From: an archaeon
GTDB lineage: Archaea > Asgardarchaeota > Heimdallarchaeia > Hodarchaeales > S146-22
DNA length: 6,579 bases
Assembly: GCA_024276395.1 (NCBI GenBank)
Contig: JAJRXH010000079.1
Coordinates: forward strand, 1-6,579
Direction of reading: 5' to 3'
Every line of letters begins with the position of its first letter. The first letter of the stretch is position 1. Positions 1 through 5,411 of this stretch are shown piece by piece. The notes beneath the pieces were generated by a model. It had not been told where the DNA came from. It did no database searches and saw only the letters and a list, made by a program, of their open reading frames with translations. A program made the translations under genes and the position numbers.

Positions 1-72
1 AGCAACATTCTTATAGGATGGAATGTAAACGATCATTGGACAGTAAAGATTAGGGAGGCACAAGCAGCTTGA
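1..72 (+). CDS. 3' end of an upstream gene (partial, unidentified)
   Basis: Frame 1 is open from the window edge to a TGA at 70-72 and encodes 23 residues ending in KIREAQAA. The composition looks like real protein, and the stop overlaps the TTG start of the next gene in a TTGA junction, the usual arrangement for translationally coupled neighbours. The Shine-Dalgarno of the next gene (53-58) lies inside this tail. Too little is visible to name a family. A frame-3 stretch ending in TAG at 51-53 is the competing reading, but it makes no such junction. Confidence 0.5.
   Translation, partial: SNILIGWNVNDHWTVKIREAQAA
53..58 (+). promoter_or_regulatory. Ribosome binding site supporting a TTG start
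   Basis: GGGAGG lies ten bases before the TTG at 69. The frame has an in-frame TAG at 51-53 and no ATG or GTG between it and position 69, so this Shine-Dalgarno/TTG pair is the only start that keeps the N-terminal part of the H-protein-like domain. Confidence 0.7.
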
Positions 73-593
73 TCATTAATGGCCTGGAATATCCAGAAGA
101 TCGTTATTATTTCACGATAAGTCCTTTGCATTTATGGATAAAAGAAGAAAACGATGATAGTGACGAAAATATTCATCAGTTAGGGTTTACCTCCTTCCTT
201 ATAAGGTACATCGGTGGGATTAGAACCATATCTACTCGGAAAGTTGGTCAATCTCTTCCTCAAGGCAAGACCCTTTTGAGTATTGATTCCGGAGAATATG
301 TCATTCCAATGGCTCTTCCCATTCCCGTGACCATTAGAGAGGGCAATCAACGTTTAAAAAAGAAACCAAGACGTTTAAATGAGAATGTATATGGTGAATG
401 GTTATACCGGATGAAGATTAAACCAGAGGATTTATCAGGTCTCATTGAGCAGGAGACTCTTGTCAAACCAGGAAGCTTGCTTGAGGAATTCATTGTCGGA
501 GAAGAAAAGATGGAATCTCTCGAAAAATTCAATTGTTGTCCTAAAGCTTTTTCTTCGAGTGGAGTGGTTCGTCGCAAAAGAAAAAAGACTTGA
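69..593 (+). CDS. Glycine cleavage H-like protein without the lipoyl lysine
   Basis: The 174-residue product follows the GcvH pattern: HLWIKEE (21-27, like HEWLRKE), LGFTSFL (38-44, like VGITEHA), a loop ending VGQSLPQGK (59-67), then NENVYGEWLYRMKIK (104-118, like VNSEPYAGGWIFKIK). Known H proteins carry lipoate on the Lys of ESVKA and shuttle the aminomethyl group between glycine cleavage subunits. Aligned without gaps over the 24-residue hairpin, this protein reads D-S-G-E at 73-76, so Glu76 replaces the Lys and cannot be lipoylated. The usual APVSGE turn is also altered (LPIPVT, 83-88). The fold is probably kept, but the classical carrier role is not supported. A Lys/Arg-rich tail of about 50 residues extends beyond the domain; the final VVRRKRKKT is strongly basic. 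The start is TTG, coupled to the preceding gene. No other glycine cleavage gene is in the window. Function unknown; a scaffold or regulatory role is speculation. Confidence 0.72.
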   Translation: MIINGLEYPEDRYYFTISPLHLWIKEENDDSDENIHQLGFTSFLIRYIGGIRTISTRKVGQSLPQGKTLLSIDSGEYVIPMALPIPVTIREGNQRLKKKPRRLNENVYGEWLYRMKIKPEDLSGLIEQETLVKPGSLLEEFIVGEEKMESLEKFNCCPKAFSSSGVVRRKRKKT

Positions 594-634
594 ACTTACG
601 AGGATGTTGGCCCTCAAGACAAGACGCTAATAAC

Positions 635-652
635 TTGAAGACGTGACTTCAA
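635..652 (+). repeat. Small inverted repeat between genes
   Basis: TTGAAG (635-640) and CTTCAA (647-652) are a perfect six-base inverted repeat around the loop ACGTGA. It lies 41 bases after the H-like gene and 30 before the epimerase start. It has no T-run after it, so it is not a classical intrinsic terminator. It could be a leader hairpin or an operator half-site pair, or chance. An A/T-rich patch, CTAATAAC at 627-634, just before it is a weak TATA candidate for the epimerase gene. Confidence 0.35.
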
Positions 653-669
653 CCTCAGACTTACTCATT

Positions 670-676
670 GGGAGGT
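670..676 (+). promoter_or_regulatory. Ribosome binding site that sets the epimerase start
   Basis: GGGAGGT sits six bases before the ATG at 683. The longer reading would start with TTG at 668, which overlaps this Shine-Dalgarno itself and so cannot use it. The ATG start also puts the dinucleotide-binding strand right at the N-terminus, as is normal for the family. Confidence 0.85.
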
Positions 677-682
677 CATTAT

Positions 683-1606
683 ATGGTTGTTTTGGTTACT
701 GGTGGTGCAGGATTCATTGGTAGTCATCTTTGTGAAAAGTTACTTTCTGAAGGATACCAAGTGAGACTCGTGGATGATTTTTCTACCGGAAAGGAATCGA
801 ATTTGACTCTTTTTAAAGAAGATCTTGAGATCATTAAGGGCTCAATCATTGACAAGAGCATTGTGAAGACGGCAATGAAGGATGTAGAGATCGTTTTTCA
901 CGTGGCTGCACAGGCATCGGTATCCATTTCTGTCAAAGACCCGATGTATGATGCGACTATTAATATATTGGGGACCATAAACATGCTCGAGTCTGCAGTG
1001 GAAAAAGATGTTGATTCTTTCGTGTTTGTTTCTTCTGGAGGAGCAGTGTATGGGAATGCTCAAGTCATTCCGACACCAGAGTCATCACCCCGAGAGCCAG
1101 TCTCACCTTATGGAACATCTAAGGCTTGCGGTGAAATGTACGTTGAATATCAGGCGCGAGTTAGTGACTTGAAATACATGATAGTCAGACCTGGAAACAT
1201 TTATGGGCCTAGACAGGACCCATTTGGGGAAGCTGGTGTCATCTCTATCTTCTTAGATGCGATCAAGCGTGGTGAGCCTCTTCACATCTTTGGAGATGGA
1301 AAAAATACCAGAGATTATCTTTACGTGCGCGATCTGGTGGATTTAATTGTTCTCTGTGGTGAAAACCCTCAAAATCAAGCTATGAATGCCGGTACTGGAA
1401 AAGAAACAAGTGTTCTTCATCTAGTGGAAATTATGCGTGAAGTTACTGGGAAGAATCCCCAGGTGATTCATGATCCACCTAGATCTGGCGACGCTCGACG
1501 AAGCTGCTTGGACATTACTCGTGCGAACCGCTTGTTTGGTTGGTATCCAAAAATTGAGTTACAACGTGGAATTCAGTTAACATGGCAATGGATTCAAAAC
1601 AAATGA
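683..1606 (+). CDS. NAD-dependent nucleotide-sugar epimerase/dehydratase (UDP-glucose 4-epimerase-like, extended SDR)
   Basis: The 307-residue product is an extended short-chain dehydrogenase. TGGAGFIGSH (6-15) gives the GxxGxxG dinucleotide motif, and Asp31 at the end of the second strand (RLVDDFSTG) favours NAD over NADP. VFHVAAQASV (71-80) matches the HLAA segment; VSSGGAVYG (116-124) supplies the catalytic Ser (117 or 118); Tyr143 and Lys147 form YxxxK; RPGNIYGPRQ and the later GDGKNTRDYLYVRDL are substrate-side signatures of GalE/RmlB-like enzymes. Such enzymes oxidise and re-reduce the sugar of UDP- or dTDP-sugars in the cytoplasm for glycan, N-glycan or lipid-sugar synthesis. Length is normal (about 305-340). 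Motifs do not separate 4-epimerase from related epimerase or dehydratase activities, so no symbol is given. It lies 15 bp upstream of the methyltransferase gene on the same strand, so the two are probably co-transcribed. Confidence 0.93.
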   Translation: MVVLVTGGAGFIGSHLCEKLLSEGYQVRLVDDFSTGKESNLTLFKEDLEIIKGSIIDKSIVKTAMKDVEIVFHVAAQASVSISVKDPMYDATINILGTINMLESAVEKDVDSFVFVSSGGAVYGNAQVIPTPESSPREPVSPYGTSKACGEMYVEYQARVSDLKYMIVRPGNIYGPRQDPFGEAGVISIFLDAIKRGEPLHIFGDGKNTRDYLYVRDLVDLIVLCGENPQNQAMNAGTGKETSVLHLVEIMREVTGKNPQVIHDPPRSGDARRSCLDITRANRLFGWYPKIELQRGIQLTWQWIQNK

Positions 1607-1611
1607 TGTTT

Positions 1612-1621
1612 GGAGATGAGG
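1612..1621 (+). promoter_or_regulatory. Ribosome binding site that sets the rlmH start
   Basis: GGAGATGAGG precedes the ATG at 1622, with GGAG ending six bases before it. Upstream candidates, TTG 1610 and ATG 1616, overlap this site. The 1622 start gives MRITCFFVGK, matching the MKI...VGK beginning of RlmH proteins. Confidence 0.75.
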
Positions 1622-2053
1622 ATGAGAATAACTTGTTTTTTCGTGGGAAAACCTTCCAAATCTTATCTGAAAGAAGCTATTAACGATTATGCATCGAAAA
1701 TAAGACATTTTGCCGAGGTGACATTAATCTACTTGAAAGATTCGGGGATGAACAAGGAAGCTAAGGAATACTTCACTAAGAAGATCAAGTATTCATCTTT
1801 TTTTCACGTGGTATTGACACCAGAAGGAGAGAAATTGAACTCTGAAGAACTATCTGAATTAATCAGACAACATCCAGATACAACCTGGTTCATTGGAGGA
1901 CCATATGGCATGTTAACAACCGTGAAGAAAGATGCAGATTTTCTTCTCTCTTTTGGGAGAATGACTTTTTCTCACGGATTGGCACAAGTCATGTTATTGG
2001 AACAGATTTTTAGAGCATTGAGCTTCATTAAAGGATTTCCTTATCACAAGTGA
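1622..2053 (+). CDS. rlmH: 23S rRNA (pseudouridine-N3)-methyltransferase RlmH, SPOUT family
   Basis: RlmH (YbeA/COG1576) methylates N3 of a pseudouridine in helix 69 of large-subunit rRNA (position 1915 in E. coli), using SAM, on the assembled ribosome. The 143-residue product has the family's start (VGK, 8-10; YLKEAINDYASKI), the SAM-pocket loop IGGPYG (91-96), the segment MTFSHGLAQVMLLEQIFRA (114-132) that forms the SPOUT knot, and the diagnostic end PYHK (140-143). It is about 12-16 residues shorter than bacterial members (about 155-159). The loss falls in the connector after the second strand (around 39-58), not in the knot. The Arg usual in LxRV of E. coli and S. aureus proteins is Gln122 here. 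The family is mainly bacterial with some archaeal members, so this may be an archaeal branch. It is probably co-transcribed with the epimerase. Assignment to family is firm; the exact target in this organism is inferred. Confidence 0.92.
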   Translation: MRITCFFVGKPSKSYLKEAINDYASKIRHFAEVTLIYLKDSGMNKEAKEYFTKKIKYSSFFHVVLTPEGEKLNSEELSELIRQHPDTTWFIGGPYGMLTTVKKDADFLLSFGRMTFSHGLAQVMLLEQIFRALSFIKGFPYHK

Positions 2054-2087
2054 AATCAATCAATGCTTCCTTATCACCTTTTATCAC
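2041..2087 (+). repeat. Three TTATCAC direct repeats spaced by 30 and 10 bp
   Basis: TTATCAC occurs at 2041-2047, 2071-2077 and 2081-2087. The first two are part of an identical 11-mer, TTCCTTATCAC (2037-2047 and 2067-2077). The first copy overlaps the last codons of rlmH; the others lie between rlmH and the amidohydrolase promoter. The start-to-start spacing of 30 and 10 bp places all copies on about the same face of the helix, which would suit a regulator site upstream of the TATA-like element. Partial duplication of the rlmH tail is an alternative. Confidence 0.4.
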
Positions 2088-2095
2088 CCTTCTTA
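2063..2095 (+). terminator. Pyrimidine-rich tract, possible archaeal terminator
   Basis: Just after the rlmH stop the plus strand is almost entirely C and T with several short T-runs (TTCC, CCTTTT, CCCTTCTT) and no hairpin. Archaeal RNA polymerase often terminates at T-rich non-template tracts without a stem-loop, so this could end the epimerase-rlmH transcript. It overlaps the TTATCAC repeats, so the two readings compete. Confidence 0.4.
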
Positions 2096-2097
2096 TG

Positions 2098-2117
2098 TTA
2101 AAAAAATTTTTAAAAAT
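2098..2117 (+). promoter_or_regulatory. A/T-rich TATA-like promoter for the amidohydrolase gene
   Basis: A 20-base all-A/T stretch includes the perfect palindrome TTTTTAAAAA (2107-2116). An archaeal TATA box here would start transcription about 25 bases downstream, near 2130-2140. That leaves a short leader carrying the AAGGAAG ribosome site and favours the ATG at 2162 over the GTG at 2129. No clear BRE is seen. Confidence 0.55.
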
Positions 2118-2149
2118 GCAGTAAAAACGTGGTACTGGAACTCATTAAA

Positions 2150-2155
2150 AGGAAG
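2150..2155 (+). promoter_or_regulatory. Ribosome binding site that sets the amidohydrolase start
   Basis: AGGAAG ends six bases before the ATG at 2162. The longer reading begins with GTG at 2129, which has no Shine-Dalgarno and would lie at or before the predicted transcription start. Confidence 0.65.
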
Positions 2156-2161
2156 ATCAAG

Positions 2162-3406
2162 ATGGGAAAAAATCATCGTTGGTACATCATAACTGATCAT
2201 TTAATCATGGGGAATGGAGAATCAATCAAGGATGCCGCCATTTGCATAGAGGATGGTAAAATCAAGGAAATTGGACCCTCTGAAAGCGTGAAACCACTGA
2301 AAAATGCAAATAAACTTGATGTTAGGGACTATGTCGTGATGCCCGGGATGTGGGATGCTCACGTTCACTTGATAGGCGCGCGGACGATGAACATTCTTCA
2401 GTGGTTAACCGAGCCGGTCGGATTATTGGCAGTGAGGGCTTCGGTAGATGCACGAAAAATCTTGGAGTGTGGCTTTACATCCGTGAGAGATTTGGGGTCT
2501 GGTGTTTCCCTTCAGTTGAAACGTGCCATAAATGAAGGAACGGTACTGGGACCACGTATTTTTGCTGCTGGAAAAATGTTATCTCAAAAATCTGGTCATG
2601 GTGACGTTCATTCCGCTCCAGAAAGTTGGATTGAACATGAAGGATGGCTTGGGGAGGTGTGTGACGGAGTGGATGAATGCAGGCGTGCCGTGAGACGTCA
2701 GTTAAGAAATGGCGCCGATGTAATAAAATTGTGCACGACTGGAGGAATCTTGTCGGAGGTAGATCTTCCACAACATAGTCAATTCAGTATGGAGGAATTG
2801 ATGACCATCGTGGAAGAGGCACATCGGTTTGGAAAGTTAGTCGCCGCTCATGCACAAGGGACCAATGGAATTCGTGATGCCATTAAGGCTGGTGTTGATA
2901 CTATCGAACATGGTATTTATCTTACAGACGAGTTAGCTGATGAAATGGTGGAGAAAAGCACTATTTTTGTTCCAACTATTGCAGTTATCTCTCGAATCGT
3001 GAAATTAGGAAAGGAATTGGGGATTGCTGAAGTCAGCCTTGAGAAAGCAAAACAGGCTTTCAAGCATCATCAAGAATCAGTTCGCATAGCAATAAAAAAG
3101 GGAGTGCCTATTGCCTGTGGGTCAGATTTTTTGGGACCAGCTTTGGCGCCGCATGGTGAAAATGCCCTAGAAATAAGTGCGCTTTATGAAGCGGGTCTTA
3201 AGAGCCAATCTGTCATCCAAGCAGCGACCAGCATCGCTGCACGTACGGCAGGTAAAGAAAAAGAATTAGGAACGCTTGAACGTGGGAAATATGCAGACCT
3301 AATTGTCGTGAAGGGGAATCCAGAAAAAGCTGTGACAACGTTAACAGATTCAAGTAATATCGTGTTAATCATGAAAAATGGACAAGTACTTGTTGATGAG
3401 CGGTAA
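2162..3406 (+). CDS. Metal-dependent amidohydrolase (imidazolonepropionase / Xaa-Pro dipeptidase-like, COG1228)
   Basis: The 414-residue product is a complete amidohydrolase-superfamily enzyme: an N-terminal beta-sandwich part (ITDHLIMGNGES, DGKIKEIGPS), then a metal-dependent barrel, then a C-terminal strand set (GTLERGKYADLIVVKGNP). Metal ligands are visible in order: His67 and His69 (WDAHVHL), Lys189 (VIKLCTTGG, the position carboxylated in binuclear members), His230 (AAHAQG), His250 (IEHG) and Asp322 (GSD). This ligand set is that of binuclear zinc hydrolases acting on amide or ring C-N bonds. The KLCTTGG and SGHGDVH (144-150) segments resemble the prolidase-like group that cleaves dipeptides such as Xaa-Pro or Xaa-Arg. 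No signal peptide is seen, so it is cytoplasmic. Substrate cannot be told from sequence; imidazolonepropionase is less likely because no other histidine-degradation gene is nearby. It has its own likely promoter and is followed 41 bp later by a regulator gene. Confidence 0.9.
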   Translation: MGKNHRWYIITDHLIMGNGESIKDAAICIEDGKIKEIGPSESVKPLKNANKLDVRDYVVMPGMWDAHVHLIGARTMNILQWLTEPVGLLAVRASVDARKILECGFTSVRDLGSGVSLQLKRAINEGTVLGPRIFAAGKMLSQKSGHGDVHSAPESWIEHEGWLGEVCDGVDECRRAVRRQLRNGADVIKLCTTGGILSEVDLPQHSQFSMEELMTIVEEAHRFGKLVAAHAQGTNGIRDAIKAGVDTIEHGIYLTDELADEMVEKSTIFVPTIAVISRIVKLGKELGIAEVSLEKAKQAFKHHQESVRIAIKKGVPIACGSDFLGPALAPHGENALEISALYEAGLKSQSVIQAATSIAARTAGKEKELGTLERGKYADLIVVKGNPEKAVTTLTDSSNIVLIMKNGQVLVDER

Positions 3407-3434
3407 AAAGGAATTAAAGGGCATTTCGGAAAGT

Positions 3435-3440
3435 GGAGGA
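3435..3440 (+). promoter_or_regulatory. Ribosome binding site that sets the regulator start
   Basis: GGAGGA sits seven bases before a TTG at 3448. The longest frame begins with GTG at 3433, which overlaps this site. The ATG at 3454 is two codons further on and 13 bases from the site, so it is the second choice. Confidence 0.65.
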
Positions 3441-3447
3441 TAAAGCT

Positions 3448-3843
3448 TTGTCCATGGCAACTTTTAATCGAGATAAAGAATCGAAAAAAGACCTTTCAGA
3501 TGTAGAGTCCGATGAGACAATAGTACTCAAGGTTTTGGGTGATACTTATAGCAGAATGATCTTGCAAGTCACCTCTAAGGCACCAAAATCTGCACAAGAG
3601 ATTCACGACGAGACAAAAATTCCAATGGCAACCTTGTATCGAAGAATTCAATGGTTAGAAGAGATAAATTACCTTGGTAAGCAGCTAAATCGATTGCCAG
3701 ATGGGAAGTGGTACTTCAAGTGGTATTCACTGATCCAAAAGATTACCCTCGTGTTTTCCGCGGATGGATTATTCGTACAAGTTATGAGAAGGAAACCTCC
3801 TGTTAGTCGGATAGCAGACATCTGGAAAACGTTACGTCAGTAG
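3448..3843 (+). CDS. Winged helix-turn-helix transcriptional regulator (ArsR-like)
   Basis: The 131-residue product has a polar N-terminal arm (about 1-23), then a winged-helix domain. Helix 1 is ETIVLKVLGDTYSRMILQ (23-40); the turn-helix pair is SAQEIHDETKIP (48-59) followed by the recognition helix MATLYRRIQWLEEINYL (60-76); the wing is GKQLNRLPDGKWYFKWYSL. The rest (about 95-131) has a short hydrophobic strand and a basic segment but no metal-binding cysteines, so it is not an ArsR metal sensor. Short archaeal regulators of this build usually act as dimers on nearby promoters. It follows the amidohydrolase by 41 bp and precedes the membrane protein by 123 bp, so it may control either unit or itself. 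I recall similar regulators beside DUF7521-like membrane proteins in haloarchaea. Start is TTG at 3448 by its ribosome site. Target and ligand unknown. Confidence 0.8.
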   Translation: MSMATFNRDKESKKDLSDVESDETIVLKVLGDTYSRMILQVTSKAPKSAQEIHDETKIPMATLYRRIQWLEEINYLGKQLNRLPDGKWYFKWYSLIQKITLVFSADGLFVQVMRRKPPVSRIADIWKTLRQ

Positions 3844-3902
3844 CGTAAGATGAGATGGAAGACCGTGAGATGTTATTGGTGTTTCATTCCATTGAGGATT
3901 TT

Positions 3903-3920
3903 TGAAAGTGACTATAAGTT
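3903..3920 (+). promoter_or_regulatory. Possible BRE/TATA promoter for the membrane-protein operon
   Basis: GAAAGTGA followed by CTATAAGTT (about 3912-3920) looks like an archaeal TFB/TATA element. Transcription would begin near 3940, giving a leader of about 25 bases with GAGGTGA (3954-3960) six bases before the ATG at 3967. The rest of the gap 3844-3966 shows no ORF or clear repeat. Confidence 0.4.
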
Positions 3921-3966
3921 AGAGAATGGCAGAAGGCATGTCAAAACTTATTTGAGGTGAAAAATT

Positions 3967-4383
3967 ATGCCAGAAGGTGTTATTACAATTTATGGTTTTG
4001 AACTTGTCGAATTACTAGTCCATGCTTTGAAATTTTTGGTATTAATTATTGGCGGCATCATTACTTATTACTCGTATCGAGCTTATGTTCTTCAAAAGGA
4101 TCGTTCACTTCTTCATCTGACTTTGGGATTCGGTTTCATAACTGTTGGTGCCATCATCGGTGGTATCGTGATCATTCTGACAAATAGAAATTTTCTTATC
4201 GCCTTACTCTTTGATTCGATCTTCATGTTGGTTGGATTGGCATTTATTCTGTATTCTCTGCATGTCACGACAACTGAGACTCAATACCTCTCAATGGATA
4301 CTAATATTGAATTTATCTCTTCTTCTACAAGTGAGGCTCAAGTATCAAAGGAACCATCAATGGAAAAAAGCAATACACAATGA
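3967..4383 (+). CDS. Small three-helix membrane protein (DUF7521-like)
   Basis: The 138-residue product has three hydrophobic helices: about 13-37 (LVELLVHALKFLVLIIGGII...), 49-71 (LLHLTLGFGFITVGAIIGG...) and 76-99 (FLIALLFDSIFMLVGLAFIL...), and then a polar Ser/Thr/Glu-rich tail of about 38 residues. The loop between helices 1 and 2 reads YYSYRAYVLQKDRSLLHL, with the aromatic and basic pattern I associate with short archaeal membrane proteins of the DUF7521 type, often encoded next to a winged-helix regulator as here. There is no enzyme motif. By positive-inside reasoning, the basic helix 1-2 loop is cytoplasmic and the tail outside, though loop charge is modest. It starts at ATG with a good ribosome site and lies 6 bp before the acetyltransferase gene. 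The family name is from memory, and function is unknown. Confidence 0.72.
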   Translation: MPEGVITIYGFELVELLVHALKFLVLIIGGIITYYSYRAYVLQKDRSLLHLTLGFGFITVGAIIGGIVIILTNRNFLIALLFDSIFMLVGLAFILYSLHVTTTETQYLSMDTNIEFISSSTSEAQVSKEPSMEKSNTQ

Positions 4384-4389
4384 GGAAGA

Positions 4390-5388
4390 ATGTCGTCAAT
4401 GCAAAATCATCAAACAGCGTCATTTAAAAGACCAACTCAAATCAAAATTGATGAAGCGGAGTCGATATTACAATTCCATGGTGAGCATCTAATTCCAGCA
4501 CGTGAGGTCGGTGCTAGTCAAATAAAGAGAACCTGGGAAATAATGCAGTCGCATCATTCAAATTCGAGCTTCATTTATGTTGGAAATCGTTGTCAAGGTA
4601 TCCTCTCTTTTCATTCGCCACAATATGTCTATAACCTTGGGAAGTTTGAGAATTGGGAATCTAGCGAGGAAGGACTCGAAGACGCTTTAGGTTTACCCCA
4701 GCGACTTTTCGAAGAGAAAGTTGAAAAGCCGTCAACATCCCAGCAGGAGTCATTTCTTTTAAAGTCTGAACAAAGCCAGAGGCAAGCGCCTTGCTTGGTT
4801 ACAACGCCTCATCTTCCTACCCCCGAGGTGATGATGAATTGGATAAAAAAATTTAATTTACGTCCGATCTCCTTCTTGGAGGGATGGGAGGTCACGTTGG
4901 ATGATTATGTCGAATGGGTGCAACAATACCCCTTAAAGTATGAATATCTAGCTCTTAAAAAGATAGAAAAGCCAAATCCATCAGATAAAACTTTCAGCGA
5001 ATTGCTTTCACTAGATCGTACCTTGAGAGGTGTGAAAAGATCAAGGACCCTAATAGATTTTCTAAATCTTGAAGGCATTGAAGGCTTCTTGGTATTAAGG
5101 GAGAGAAAGCCCATAGGTTATGCCTTCATTGATTTCAAGACCGGAATGATTGGTCCTGCTAATACTATTAACGATGAACTGGTTGATGTCGTTGCCTTAT
5201 TGGGTACATCCATCATTCCAAATCTCCAAGTCGAGCAACTTAGTTTCTATATTCACTCGTTATCACTCATCGATGAGAAACCCTGGTTGGAATCAAATTT
5301 CAAGATAACTAAGATATTGAATACCTTCATGAACGACTTTATTGGGAGATTTGATTTTTATTTGATTCCGAACTTGATTCTTCTTTAG
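4390..5388 (+). CDS. YitH-like GNAT acetyltransferase domain protein
   Basis: The 332-residue product has no membrane segment and looks two-part. The C-terminal part (about 205-332) fits the YitH/Acetyltransf_18 pattern: LLSLDRTLRGVKRSRTLIDFL (205-225, family form D...G..R..LL), VLRERKPIGYAF (235-246, like ...GRVVGYGF), MIGPANTINDELVDVVALL (253-271, like IGP..A.d...A..LL), and an end FDFYLIPNLILL resembling the closing strand. That domain pairs with a GNAT domain in known YitH proteins, whose substrate is not established. The N-terminal part (about 18-180) should be the second GNAT fold: EHLIPAREV, FIYVGNRCQGIL, then a loop (about 85-140) of Glu, Gln and Ser. I cannot see the Q/RxxGxG/A acetyl-CoA loop there, so catalysis is uncertain. 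It is 6 bp after the membrane protein gene, whose stop is next to its ribosome site GAGGAAG, and 23 bp before the zinc-finger gene, so these form an operon. ATG 4399 is an alternative start. Confidence 0.62.
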   Translation: MSSMQNHQTASFKRPTQIKIDEAESILQFHGEHLIPAREVGASQIKRTWEIMQSHHSNSSFIYVGNRCQGILSFHSPQYVYNLGKFENWESSEEGLEDALGLPQRLFEEKVEKPSTSQQESFLLKSEQSQRQAPCLVTTPHLPTPEVMMNWIKKFNLRPISFLEGWEVTLDDYVEWVQQYPLKYEYLALKKIEKPNPSDKTFSELLSLDRTLRGVKRSRTLIDFLNLEGIEGFLVLRERKPIGYAFIDFKTGMIGPANTINDELVDVVALLGTSIIPNLQVEQLSFYIHSLSLIDEKPWLESNFKITKILNTFMNDFIGRFDFYLIPNLILL

Positions 5389-5397
5389 AGAATTCTT

Positions 5398-5409
5398 GGA
5401 GATCGAGGT
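5398..5409 (+). promoter_or_regulatory. Ribosome binding region for the zinc-finger gene
   Basis: Two purine-rich motifs precede the GTG at 5412: GGAG (5398-5401, ten bases away) and GAGGT (5405-5409, two bases away). The first is usable and the second is too close. The alternative ATG at 5460 has no such site, but it would still keep the whole zinc-binding part. Confidence 0.5.
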
Positions 5410-5411
5410 AA

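Noticed and set aside
668..682. Longer epimerase start at TTG 668
   Set aside because: It overlaps the GGGAGGT ribosome site, which fits the ATG at 683 at normal spacing.
2129..2161. Amidohydrolase start at GTG 2129
   Set aside because: No ribosome site precedes it, and it would lie at or before the predicted transcription start; ATG 2162 has AGGAAG at good distance.
2475..2771. 98-residue minus-strand frame inside the amidohydrolase gene
   Set aside because: It lies wholly inside a well-supported gene, has low-complexity His/Arg/Phe composition and no recognisable motif or ribosome site.
4211..4492. 93-residue plus-strand frame across the membrane protein/acetyltransferase junction
   Set aside because: It overlaps two supported genes in another frame and its composition (Leu, Lys, Arg, Cys without pattern) looks like a shadow.
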